A stretch of 64,000 nucleotides of DNA from Aphis gossypii. Lineage: Eukaryota; Arthropoda; Insecta; Hemiptera; Aphididae. Under the pieces are notes generated by a model, which saw only the letters and a program-made list of their open reading frames with translations, made no database searches and was not told where the DNA came from. The translations under genes were made by a program, and so were the position numbers. Location of the stretch: positions 63,566,806 to 63,630,805 of the forward strand of contig NC_065531.1 of assembly GCF_020184175.1 (NCBI RefSeq), in the 5' to 3' direction. Of this stretch, positions 39,701 through 54,700 are shown piece by piece (position 1 is the stretch's first letter; every line of letters begins with the position of its first letter).

Positions 39701-42700
39701 CAAACTTACTCACCAATGAAACAATTTATTTGTCGTGACTCAAAGTTAACGGTGTATTATTTTATTTTTGTAATTAAACTGGCTGTATAGTATAATATAC
39801 TCGGAAAAGTTATGTAGTATCGCGTAGCACATCTGGTGAAAAGTTTGTACAACTTGTTACATCTCGTTGTTTTTGATCGACGAATATCGTTCAATTAATA
39901 TGTCCGATAATAATACCTTTGAATTTCAAAGTGCACGAGTAACAAACTCTCTGAATTAATTTGATCAACTAAACAGATACGATATTTTACGGCACGGGAT
40001 GTCCCACGGGGTCATAGTGATTATAACATCATATATTTTAATAACATAATTATAAATAAATCAGATGCATGTTTTTTTTTACGTTGTTTTCGTTTTCATC
40101 CACATTAATTGTTGAATTTTTCTTTTTTATTTGAGGTTTTTAAACAGCAAATCGAATTTTTATCATTATGATTTTTAGGTTTTTCAATTTATTTTTAAAG
40201 GCAACAGTCAACACACGTTTTTAAATTCTAAATTTTGAGTTCTCGATGTTCTTATATTATTTTATTTATTCGTATCAAAAATTAGCCCTAAAGATTCGAG
40301 GAATAATATGTTGTAAATAATAATACACCAAAAAGATAATATACAATAATACAAAGATAGATATACAAAATAGTTAAGAATTTAAAAAATCTGCATATAC
40401 CATGTACAATGATATTGGTCTTTGGAAGTAATTTGTTATTAACTTCAATTATTTTAGTTTAAAATTTCAATGCTTATGAATAAATAATGGTTTAATAGTC
40501 ATAGTATACCTATCTATAATCTATGATATTTCTAAAACAAATATTCACAGTAAACAGATTAAAATTTAGTGAAACCATAAAAATAAAACACTAAACAGTT
40601 ACAATTAAATAAGAAAAGGTTATGTTGGCCATAAGCATAAAACATGAATAAAACGCAATCCAAAAGGTTAAAAATAAGTATCTCTTAATCATCAATACAT
40701 TTTACAAAATTAATGTGTATTAAACTTTAAATTTGAAGTTCACAGTTTTTAAGTAGGTAGTTTAATTTGGAAATTTTTTAAAATTTGTAAAACACATATA
40801 TATACGATAGGTATCTACTTAACGTCAACCCAACTCCACTATTGTTGTTTTTATAAAGTTATGGATGAAGGCAATTCCCTTAAACGCGTGTAAAAATTAA
40901 AAAGCTGTAAGTAGAATCCTTCCGCTTACTATAGGTACAACTCTCGGTCAAAATAAAACTATTTTTCATTCTTATATGTATTTTATGCAATTTATTTTTG
41001 TAAACTTTTATGTCGCATGTGAAACATAACATAAATAATATTTATTAGATTACCTCTCTGCCAGAATATGGCGTGATTGAAGTAATGTCCGATCGATCGA
41101 GCGTCCATAACGGCGATCAGTAACAGGTAGAGGCCCATGCAAAAGTCAGCCAGTGCCAAGTTGCACATGAGGAACTTGGGGACAGTCAATCGGAACCGAC
41201 TGCTCAGCAACACGAACAACACGGCCATGTTTCCTAACAAAGCGGCCACAGCCACGATCCACACGGCCACCCGTAATGTCCAGTTTCCCATTAGATCCTC
41301 GCACGGGTTAAACGCATCCGGTTCCGGGTAACACTTGACTTCTAGATAGTTTTTCGAAACGTTTCCGCAAATCACGTCAACTTTAGTACCGATTGTCACG
41401 TCTGCATAAAAAAATTTGGTCAGTCGATATTAACGAAATTATCTATCGGTTGCTGATTTAATTTTTTGACGGTACAGTGGTTAAGTGTGGTGTATATATA
41501 ATAGTACATTTTGTTTAACTAAACCCTCTAATTATAGAGAGTAATATTTTGTTTTATTAAAGTTATTAAATCATTTTAATTCACTCTGCTAAAAACAATA
41601 CGTTTTAAGAAAAAAAATGTCAAACTTTTACTATTTTTATTATTGATTTCAATGTACCAAATTTATTTATTTTTTACAGTATAATATTTTCACCTAATTT
41701 TTGTACTCCTGATATTATATGGTATTTTACTGAGTATAATATATTTAACTGTGCCTAGTAAATATCGAATAGGTTATAATTATTAAAAAATTTAAGTTTA
41801 GATAAGCTGAGATATAAGATAAATATTTCCAAAATATTACCTGTTTGAAACTCAAGATTCTAAACTTAAATGATGAAATAATAATATTTAAAATGTTTTC
41901 AGAAAAAAGTTTAGTGTAGTATTATAATATAGTATTATATTATATAGGTGATTTCAATTTAATTAATGAAAAATCGGTGTTAAAAAATAAATAGGTACAT
42001 CATTTGATCTTCAATATATTTTTCAATGATGCATGATAAAAAGAAAAAAAGAGAAAACGATGGTCTATTTAAAAGACTTTATCTATAATAAATATTTATC
42101 ATATTTTATATGTGTAAAGATTTATTCGATAACGCGTGACGTTAATATACTGTCACTGTCATAAACTGAAATTCATAATTATTTATCACTGAACAATGTT
42201 CGTTTGGGGTTTAGTTGGAAAATAATTGAAATGTGTTATTGGACACAATTCAACTTTATTATTTGAATGCATTAATTTATTATTTAATCGATATTGTTGT
42301 TAATGACGTGTATTTTTAAATACACATCTACGGGTAGGTATTTCCCATATTGTATTAACTTTGTAAATTATTAACTACATACAATTCGTGATTATATAGT
42401 TTCATCGAAACTTTAATAGGTATTGTTAAGTATCTCATTTAAAGTTGGAATTTTTTATTTTAAGAGCCCTTTTTTACAAACACCCTAAAGTTTGTTTGCT
42501 TTAAATATTATTCGATTAGTTGGCAATGTTAAAAACCAGTATTGATAATTATTTATTTCATATTAATTTCGTAATAGTTTGTATTTTATGGTATTAAAAT
42601 TATTTACATAATATTTAATAATTATAGAATATACAAAAGAAGATGTTCTTAATTTTGTTTAAATGAAATTGTAATACACATTTTCGTAATTTCTATTGCT

Positions 42701-45700
42701 AGTAACTTTGGAAAGAAATTTAAAAAAATCCACTATTTAAACAACAAATCCGTCAGTATTAACAAAATTAAACGTTTATTGATTCAAAAAAATCAGATTG
42801 ATGATATATTTGCTGGTAGGTACAATGGGTATACAACATTAATATTTTTTTTTTTACAAGTTTTTAATATTAAGTATTTGTATGTCTAACTTGGTATATT
42901 CGAAACTAATAATTTGTTGTCTTAATTATATTTTTATATTTTTTTTGCAGAAATAAATATTAAATATGTATTTTATAAACATATTATACAAAATAAAAAT
43001 TAATGTTTCAAGGCTTTAAGTATATAGGTATTTTTAAATTTGCTTAAAACATTGGATATAATTTTATTATTTTATAATTAAAATTAATTATATAATGCAG
43101 TAGATAAGTATATTATTTGAAATAGTAATTAAGATTAATTAAATTAAATGATTTAACGAAATTTACATTCAATATTTTAATTAATACACTAAAATATTTT
43201 GTGAAAACGAAATTTGTATAAATTTAGGATTAAAATGTCAAAAGAAATTTTATACTTCATTTTAAATAAAGTGTTATTTAGTAACATTTTATTTAAAACC
43301 AATTTACAAAATATTTATGTGTATACACACTGCTTTAGGGGTAAGATCAAAAAAAAAAAAATAATAATAATAAGGAACCCCTAAAATATAGTAATAATAT
43401 ATACATCAAATTAGATTTTTATAGAAATCTCCGAGGTCATACTGAGTCATATTTTAATGGAATTTAAATTCCTTCCTACATTATTTTTACATCACAAAAT
43501 TTGAACATCGTCATACACATTAAGTGTGTGAAAATAAATTATATTTAAGAGACTTATCTATTGGAGACTTTGATTAATATAAATTACGTATCATTAAAAT
43601 ATACACATTTATTTGAGTATTTTTAGCAAGGTACATAGTATTTAATTTTAAAACGTTTATATTATTTCCATTGTTTATCCTAACTTTGTTATTTAAGTCA
43701 TGATTTCTAACTTGCAGATTTTTTTTTATACTGCAGATATTCGTTTTATGACTTTCATTATTTTATAGGTGCAGTTGCAGTTGTGGTATGATGACAATAA
43801 TAATTTCCAACTAAAAATATCATGTTTGAGGAACAATATTTTATAGTTTTTGTATGAATATATATAATATGTATACTGTATAGAGTATAAAATATATCAT
43901 ATTACACTAAAACATTTTTATTTTTTTATTATCCGTTTCGATTTAACCATTTTTTTGTAATATTTACAACTATTACCTTTTGAGTTAATGATTTGTAAAT
44001 TAATTATTTTAAGAAGAAATGTATACATATTTTAAATTTACAATCAATGATGTAGAGTTGTAGACTGTAGTAGTAAAAATAAGTTATAAAGTATTACTCG
44101 TAATTATAAAATAAGTAGATTTATTCTAGTTTCACTTGATAATTTTTATAAACTATTGAAAATAGATAAGTGAAGGTTATTAATATATTTTTCTTATGTT
44201 TTTATAATTTATTTTAAAATTCACTATAGTGAAATCATATTATATTATAAGCTAGACTTAAACTTCAAGTGATATAACAAGCTAGTATAGCTACTGAAAA
44301 ATAAATAACTGTCGGCCAAAGTCATTAACAATAAATTGATTTATTGTAGAATGTCCAAACTATATTATAAAGTATTATAAATAACGCATATTTATAGTTT
44401 TATTTTTCTTGAAATTAATATGTATTAATGTTCTTTATAAGTTGTAACAATGTTTTATATAATTTAAATATTTTAATATTTTGGAAACTAACGAAGAGCT
44501 GTGTACTCGTAGACCTCAAAAGAAATGAATACATTATAAATTTAAAGTTTAATATTATATTGTTTTATTTAAATAAAATAACTTTTAAACTGCTGCTTTT
44601 ATATTTATTTTTATGATATTCTTAATATTTCTATATAGTCGCATAATCTTTGAAAACAGTTAATTTAATAAGTTAAGTAAATAATTATAGTTTATTTGGA
44701 TACTTTGAAGTTTATAATTAATATTTTAGTAGGCTAAATACAATTAAGTAATATTATACGTAGATATTTTGAGTTAGTCATTCACATAATCATATACCAG
44801 GTTGAAATCATGGGGTCATATTTTACATTCTCTTTTTATATTTTACTCGTATTTTTAAATTGCAACTAATAGGTTGTTGCAATTTATTTGTTGTTATCTC
44901 TATTAAAATTTGATGATTGTTGTGCAAAATTTACCAATATACATATTTTACTTTCTATTTATCACTACAAATTTAATGTTGATTTTGTTTTATATTTGAA
45001 GTTATATAACCACTCAATAAATAAAATAAAATAAAAATATAACAATCGACATTTTATCAAGTCTCACGTACAAACTTTAAAGTGGGACAGTGACCACAGT
45101 GTTCAATCAAAGTTTAATGATGGGTTTATATGGCAAATCTCGATTGATGTTCGTAAGGATTGCGCGTACATATATATTATCATATTATAATAGTATAGTA
45201 AAACACTTTTTAATTTTAAATTCTTACCTCCTGAATGAAACATTTCGTCACCGATAAAATTCTCCGTTGTTGAGTGCATTGTTTTTACCGTGGAGATCGG
45301 GTCAACAAATGGTATATTTTTGCATTCGTGCATCATTTTTTGTTGGAGTTTCTAAATAATAATAATACAATTTTATTTTTGGTTTTGGTCAGCAACAACT
45401 AAACTATATTAATATTTTTTTTTATTATTATTTTAGAAATCGTAATAATACCATATGGCCAATATTACCTCGTGGTTTGCGTATCCTTGAGGGTTGTGTG
45501 TTTTAGGAAAATGAAAAGCACAACAGTGATAAGGATATGTCAGCCATGCTTCTTTTATGTTCTATAAAAAAAACCATTAAACGTGTCTTTATAATAACAA
45601 GATAAAATAATAAAGTCTGTGGAACGTTTAGTCAAGAAAAAAAATGTCGCCATGTTTTGTGAATGTTTAACAAAATAACGAGTCAATAATATCAAAATAT

Positions 45701-48700
45701 CCATGTAAATAGCATATTCTATTAGTTTGTACACACCCCAACGTCACGTTCTTAATTAAACGCAATCAAGGGGATAAAATGTATGTATAATAATCACTAC
45801 GAGCACGTAAAGTTAATCCGACCTCGTCTATTTTCGTTGTGTCGATTATTACGATCATGAGAGGTATCTATCGAGAAGTGCTTAAGACGATTCAAAGACG
45901 ATTCGCGGGTAAAATAATTATACACACAAATGGTAATAATAATGATGATAATTAGTATGGGCCTAAACACTATATATACACATTCCGTTGACGTGGACGG
46001 CAAAGATACTATCTAATTCACAGTCTCACAGTCTTGCAGAGCAAACCGTATATGCAAATACATACACACACACATAAGTGTATGTGTATAAGTTATATTA
46101 TGCTGTATTAGCTCTAGTCCAATGAATAAACCATGAACGAGTAATGCTATTTGGGGATAAATTGCAATCGGTTAGATCGCCGATGACTATATACATACGA
46201 GTAACTGTGCACTATGTTATTATACAGTATACACTAATAATATAATACCAAATATGTTATATTAATATACTTCTACTTGTGAAACTTCAATACCGAAACG
46301 CGGTCACCGGTCACATTTATAATGACATAATATATTATTTATATAATACTATATACTATGAAGGTGAGCTGTGGCTCACGAATCCGTAGCGTATTCGGTA
46401 GATTATAAACACGATTCATTTAACACGGATCGCAAGAAAGAGTTTTATTTTTACTTAATAATTGAGAATACTTATGAAACTAGAGAATATATTGTTTACT
46501 TAGTATAATATCCATTGAAACGACTGTAAAATAAAAATAATCCTCGTACATAATAAATATTTTTTTTCTATTATTATTATTCATTTTGATTTTGAGGCAA
46601 AATATTTTTCTTTCAGTTATTTAACAATTATAATATTTTGAATTTTGATTTTGTTTGAACACAGTAAATATGGATCCTTATTGCAGGATGCTAAAATATA
46701 TAGGTATTTAATAAAAAATAAACTAATTTGAACAGTTTTGTTACCTATTAATTGATTAGTTTTCTTATTTTTAATATGATATTATAAGGGGAATATTTTT
46801 AGGGTTTTTAGATCATATAATTATGATTTTTTCTAAACACAAAATCTAATCTCTAATTATAATTTACGATATCGGTGATATTTTGAAATGTCCTAAATTA
46901 TAAAATTTGGACACGATTTTTTATTATATCGTCGTTTTTGACTTTTTAAAATACACGTGATAAACTTGATATTCGATAAACCGAATAATACATTGTGATA
47001 CTTTATTTTGAACTGACTATAAATATATATATACGATTTTCGCACAAGCCGTGGTTTAAAACTGTACATTCTGCATAGCAGCACGTTTTTTTCTGTGGAC
47101 ACTCTTTTGAGTATTACTTCAATAGTTTCAAACGTTTCGCAAATAGTCCTATTTTTTGTCGATTGAAAATTTCATCCAGTTCATGCTTTTTACGATGGTG
47201 TTTTTTGATTTTCACTGAAGAAGTTTACCCAAGCGAAGGGAAAAACTATAGAAAAACTGCGAAACATTATACCTATATTAAATAAATGTAAGCAAGTGTG
47301 GTTCATGTTTATAGCTATCCAAACTTCGTTCGGAATCGTTTTTTCGAATTCTATGTTATATAATATTGTTATGATTGTGGATGAATTCAATATCACAACG
47401 TAAACGTTATTTGTCCAGCAATGTCCAACTGGGACAGTGGAACACCCAACTTCAGCATTCCAAAGTAAACTTCTATTTTCTTTCAATCTATTTTAGATTT
47501 AGAGACCGTTATAAGTATCAGCGGGCCTTTTTAACGTCACAACAATAGGTACTACTTTTTTTTTTTTGTTATTTTATCGCTGGACTCGGGGGAAGACTAC
47601 GTTTTCTTTGTTTTCCCGCCGAGCTACCATCTTTTATTCATCTAAATAAGTTCCATATACTGTACTTATGCTAAACATTCATTAATTGTGTATAAATATA
47701 AAAATAAATAATGAGTAGTAAACATCAGTATCATCATTACAGCATCATAACTTTAACAATTCCTGTGTATTGCATTTAGAATGATTTTTAACCTATTAGC
47801 GATTAACCTTTCAGTTCAGCGTGTTTTCCCGCTGCCTTAAACCTCTCGTTCTACCTTACAAATCACTCTTCTTTTTCTTTAGTCTCTAGAATTAGTGTAA
47901 TGTACCGTTCTACAGCTTCACAGTTTCCATTGCTGTGTATCATGATCAGTATTATTGTTTCTGGAGTAACATTTGTGACTTACAACTCGAATACTACTTC
48001 TAATAATAATATTACTACAATTATTACTAGATATAGTTACTACTACTGGTATTTTTATACCTGTGTATTACATAAATATATCAATTAATGTCGGTTCATC
48101 TAATTTATCACTTAACATTTAATGAATCAATAACTACTAGTGGCCCCTTAAACACAATTAGATTCTAGTGACCCCACATAGAATTAATCAATTTTTTTAT
48201 ACAACCTTAGTTAAGCATATTATATTTAAATCCATCGTGGTCATGGGTTATTAATTTATTTTACCTTGAAATTGTAGATGGACGGGAAAACGTTCATAGT
48301 GTACGTTTTTTCAATTTTTAAAACGTCCAGTTCTTCTAGACCGGCGGTTGGAAGATTTTGGATTGATGTTTCTGACAAGTCTCTGTGGAAAAACGAAACA
48401 TAAAAATATATCTATATACAGTGACGATTCGCGAAAAATGGTTCGGCGTGGAGAAGTGGGCATTGCAGCTGAAGAATAATGAAAACGCGGAAGGAACAAA
48501 AAGTTACGGATGACACCTATTTCAATTCCTCTAAAACAAAACTTGTTATAATAATATAAGTTCACACGAAATTATCTTTGAAACTATTTGTACATTTCGT
48601 CCTACTGTTTTGTTGTGTCTTATGTACAGGTAAATGTTCCGAACCCAAATCGTGTTACGTTTATTTAATAAAAACTTCGTAAATACTCTTAAAATATCTT

Positions 48701-51700
48701 TTGCGTCTTAAAACTTACAGGTTGCGAAGACTTTTAATCCCAACAAAAGCTTGGGCGTCCAGTTTTTGAAGTTTTCGATTGCCTCTCAAGTTACTGTAAT
48801 AACATAGGTAAATATACAATAAATGTTTTATCTTATTGGCTACTTAGTGAGTATTATTAAACATTTCAAGTTAAACTTAAAAAAAACTTACATTGTGGCA
48901 ATTTCAGCGTCTTTGAAAGTCAATGGTCCTACTTCGTTAATAAAATTATAATTGAGCTGACTGTAAAAAAATAAATAAAACATCAGAAAATATATTGAAT
49001 CTTATTTGATGAAAAGTATTATAATATTACCTTGGGTAATATAGATATACAATGGAGTGTAATATATTAATACTTTTATAGTGTATTAAAATAAATAAAT
49101 ACTTATAAAACTTTTAAATCGCATGGTTTAAAATATACATGGGTTATATTATCAATATATTAACAGATTATTTGTTTATTTTTGTTACTATTAAAAAAAT
49201 ATTAATACAAAATATTTTTATATCTTTGTTCTTATTGTCTTATTGTATTTAACTATACAAAATAAATAAATTTAATAATATAATTTAAAATTATAAAAAT
49301 GAATTTCATGGTACTATAATACAATTATATTAATCATAATATGGAAATTATAATATTATCCTTATATTAAAATAAAATAAAATATTTACTGTATTAAACT
49401 AATAGAGTTGTATTAGACTCAGATATGTAATTTTTACTATTTTTAATTAAATATATTTAATTGGGTATCATTTTAAGTATTGTAATATATAACAATTATT
49501 ATTGATTCAATTAAAATTAAATATAGGTAGTTAAAAAAAAAAAAAAAAACAATGTACAATACAGTTTATTTAAAGTAACCAGGTAAATAATGGTTTTCAT
49601 TAACATCTGTTATTAATACCATATGCAATTTTTAACTAACACTTCCCGTAAAAAATAAAAGTGTTATGTACTTGCATAATTAAAATAAAACAAGAGTTGA
49701 ATATCTTAGTAGTTGTTTACGTCAAACGAGTGATATGAATGTTCATCGTTTTATGATTTTTTGTTCAATACTGTAGAACAAGTTACTCTTTAAACAAATA
49801 CCTATTAAATTTTAAGGGTATATGTAGGATAATTGAAGATCATATTGAATTTTCCCTATAAATTACTTGCTATTTGCAATCTGACACTTTAAGCCATTTA
49901 TATTATAAGGAAAAAAATATTGTGTCAAAACATTTAATAAGAGCATGGAGCAAGCTAATAACAAACCATATGTTGTTTTAAAAGTTTCAAACTATTACCT
50001 ATACAATTATATTTACTATTTATATTATTTTGAATTACCTACGTTTATTATAACTATTTACTTTTTATTTGTGTTATTTTGAAAATAAATACTTTAAAGT
50101 AGAACTGTTTTAGAGCATTTTATTTTATTTTTAAAAATACAATGAAAAAAATCGTGAAAAAATATTGAAATTAACAGTACCTATATTAGCCTAAAACATA
50201 ATCGATATTTTTTATTAAGCGGTAATTTAGAATTTTTTTTACTATAGGTTAATAGTTTAATAGTAACCTAACTCAATAAAATGTGTAAATACAGAGTATT
50301 CATCGATTATTTATTTAACTATACACTATATACGTATCTAATGCAATTATTATAATTTGAACTCATACGATAAATAAACAAATTCTCTAAAGAGTAGTTT
50401 TATTAACGGATTATTTCTCTCATCATAAGTTTTAGATTCTGAACAAAGTGATAAATCTATTGATTTTACAATATGTGTGTGGTTTTACTTTTTTGTGTGT
50501 CTGTGTACAGCATAACTTGTCGAAATAATGCTTCAATTTCAATTTTCGGGGGTGGTTTCTGATGGCAAAGTATTCATTCTTGGTACATTATAGAGGTCAA
50601 GAGTAAAAATTTTCCAACAGTTTAAAAAAAAAAACGATTTTTTTATATAGCTGTAATTCAAAAACTATAATCACTGTAAATACTTGAATGTTCATTAAAT
50701 GTTTATATGATCGTTATTATTTATACATGGTTAAATTTTCAAAATATTTTGACTTTTTTAAACTATTTATAGACAACTTATATTTTCAATTTTTCTGAAT
50801 ATTTGTTTTTGAAGTGTCGATAAATAAATTTTGGGTACCCAAAAAAACTTGAAAATATAATATAGGTTTCTCATAAGTCGTTCTTATTGTAGATTTTTTT
50901 TTATGCGTTATTCATAATTATCAAGTATTCTATCTAATTTGCCGACTTTGTTTGAGAATACATAAACTATTGGGAGTATTTCCATTAAAAACATTATCTT
51001 TTAAATAAATTTAAATCTTTAAATCATGTTTTTTTTTTTTTAACAACAAGTTTTAATAACTTAGGTTAAGTTAAATAACACAATTAGGTAATATTTTATA
51101 TTGTTATTGCATATTTGATATTTTTATTCGTTTAATAGTAAAAAAATATTTGTACACTAATAATAATCAAATATTTAAAATTTAATTTCCAATCATAGAT
51201 TTTCAAAAAACATTATAAATTTAACAATTATTATACTTATTATTTATGTTTGATTTAATTTACCTTCATTCAATATTGACATATATATATATACTTAGTA
51301 TAATAGTTACAAACAAATATAAATCCACGTTTCATTTTCATTAACTAGACAATAACAATTTCAATCCATTATTATCAAATACATATTTTATGGGGCCATT
51401 TAAAAATAAATTATTAAACAAAGAAATAAACGGCTTCTTTATAAAAATATATTGTTTTAGACATGAAATGGAAAATTAATTTTCACAATTTGCTTTTATT
51501 TTTTACTATAAACGTTTTTTTAAGAGTAAAATTATATTTGTATATACATATATATTATACTATAATATATACGGTAAAATGTGATATTATTTAGTAATGC
51601 AAATTGAACGCGTTAACGTCTGAATTGTTAATATATTATACGTAAATATAAAGAGACATTGTTATTTTAAAACTTGTGGTATTTTTGATGTCACGTTAAA

Positions 51701-54700
51701 TAACTTTTTTTACAGTTTTTTATTTTAAATTGTATTAGTATATATTTTATATATATATCAAAAATTATGTAGTAAACCCTTAATTTATTTTTAGACCAAT
51801 TTAATATTTTATGTTTTTTTAAATTATCAAAAACACACACACACATATACATATATTATATTGAAAATATTTATATAATTTATTATATATTTAATGAATT
51901 GTGTAATAAATAAATTCAAAATATGTTTTACTTTACATACGTTTGTCTTAAAGATTATACAACATACTTTTAAAATAACTAAGGATTATGTATGAATCTA
52001 AAGTAATTAATGTTGATAGAACCTAGTTGTATTTGCAATTCAGTTTTTAAATCATATATCCCAACATAATAGGAAAAATCATAATTTTAAGAAATATTGC
52101 TAGGCGAAAACATAATACCTACTATGTTACATAGGTAAATAAAATAATATATATTTTTTTTTATTCCGATGATGTTCGAAAATTCAATGAATTTCACTGT
52201 GGCAGGTATTAAGTAGGGGTTCTTGAATAGGCTATGATTACTGATTCCACCCTCCATTAGAATTATCCTGTTATTATTAGTATATACAATTTTAGATTTA
52301 CGATAAGTGAACAAGAATATTATAAGCATACTTGTTAGTGCCATTGGTCATTCAACCAATAGAGTCAATCTAGCTTTACTATTGACTCATAACTAACGAA
52401 GTGTATTTTAAATTCAGTTTTAAATTTGTATTTTTATCCTTTTTATATTATTTTATTTGTTTTAGTGGCTAAACAAAACTATTTTTTACATTATTATTGA
52501 TTATAAATTCTGACGTTTTGTGATGGTGAGTGAATAGGGCGACTGACGAGTCTTAAAAGTTCGAATGACAATATTTATTTCAGTTATTGTTATAATAATA
52601 CTATACAGAGTGATTTGTTGTATTATTTATCATTTAACCATTAAAAACTATAGTTATAATGATAATAACTTTTTTTTAAATAAGAACTAATATTTTATTA
52701 CTGTAAATAATTAAGCAGATAATTTATGAAAATGTTGATAATATGTATTAGGCATTTAAGTCAAAACTCAAACGAAAAATTTCTTAATTTTTAAAATGTA
52801 AATGATAATGATAAAAATTCTTCAATAAATTTTATATAAATACAAAATAAATGTGATATTAATCTAGTTTTTTTAATAAATACATTAAAATTCATATAAA
52901 TATAATATAACTCTTCCCATAAGCCTGTTCCTGTAATGATGTAGAGTCTACATTGTAGATAGTTAAAATTAATTTTAGTTTTAATTTCATAAATAATTTG
53001 ATGCATTTATATGAAAATATTGTGTGATATTAACAAAATTATATAATATAAAAAATACTAAAAATAATTTTATAGAGTCTATAATATTATTTTATTAACA
53101 GTACCTAAAGAAAGAAAACAATACCTATAGATATTTATTTTACAGAAATATATACGACAAACATTTAATGTGAGCTGAATAATTCTGAGAAAAACCGACT
53201 ATAAACTAATTTTTTTCTCATTTAATTTTAATATATCAAATCTAATATTTTCATTTCCAACAATTTATATTTGATTTAAATAGATTAGATCAACGAAAGA
53301 ACGTTGAAAACAATTGAACGTAACTTTCTAACTAAATTATTAATATTTAGATTGTTATCAATAACGGCTACTGTATTATGAATGTAGTATAAATGTTTGT
53401 TTATTAACTAATTATACAATGTCAATTGATTATAAATATTAAATACTACATTTTTAAAATCATCATAGCCTTTATAATCCCCAGTACACATATTTAAATT
53501 ACTCATTACTCAAATTTCGATTCAGATGCATTATCCTTATCGATCTTATCAAAAACCTCATCTGATTAAAAATTTATTGGGGAAAAAGAACAATTTTTAT
53601 TTGATAAAAATAAGTTGGTATTCTCATATAATATTTATTCGATGGTATAGAAAATTTAAGTATTTTAAAATATGGTCATAAGTATACTTAAAAATTCTAT
53701 AAATCAAAATTTGAATAAATGAGATTAACTCGATTAACTCACCTAAAAATATAAAATATTGCAGCCATTTTTTTTTACGTAGTAATAAAATATAAATTTT
53801 TTCTATGAACTGATTAAAATTAATGTAAAATAATTATCGATTTTGTTATCAGCAAGTATAAATATCGTAAAACGTTTTTCTCATATACTTCAACTCAATT
53901 TTCTCCATTGGAAAATTAACACAATACAATATCCTCTTTGAGTATACATGGTTTTCTTTGGTAAACTAAATTTGAAAACTATAATATTGTTTTCTATGGA
54001 TGTTTAATATTTACATGCACCAAATAACAACAACAATGATATTTGACAAGCTCTGCAATAAATAACAAACTTATATATAATAATGATTACAATAAGTTTT
54101 AAGTTTTTTTTAACTATTATTAAAAACTAAAAATGTAATTGTAATAATATTATAAATAGCCATATTATATAATAACATGTATTAACAATTTAATTTTGTA
54201 CCTGTTTACGTTTATAAAATAGAATTATACAATTTTTATTCGATAGTTGTGATTTTTGACCTGTATTCTATAATTTAAATTTAGTAAAGAACAACCATAG
54301 TTGTTAGGGTGAAACATGTGTTTAGTAATAAATCTATTAAAAACGACATTCTGTTTTGTTTAAAATGAAATACGAGAATTTCATCAATCTTGGACTAAAA
54401 TGTAAAGTACTTATAGCACCAAAATCGAGTTTAAAGATTCGCTCGTTAAAACTTTTTTCGTCAATTTAAAACACATGTATTCTTATTATACTTATCTTCA
54501 GGACATAATTTATTCAAAAGATATATCTTAAAGTATTATTATATATATATAGTATTTATAACATACATATGCCAACGTTGTTTTAAGCTCAACTCATTAC
54601 AAGTTATCTACAGCCGAAACACTTACATGTATGTAAATAATCTACAGCCTATACTTTCTCATTGGTTTTACCATTTATAAAAATAAATAATAATATATAT

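Larger units (their letters stand above)
36099..41053 (-). other. LGR1: LGR1 intron between TM2 and TM3 exons
   Basis: A 4955-bp phase 1 intron in extracellular loop 1. It contains the deleted hAT element and a more complex unique patch at 38150-38370 without a credible gene. Confidence 0.9.

Noticed and set aside
48311..48565. 84-codon minus-strand frame around 48.3-48.6 kb
   Set aside because: It is in a different frame from the LRR exon at 48265-48382 and runs through that exon's acceptor. It is a shadow.
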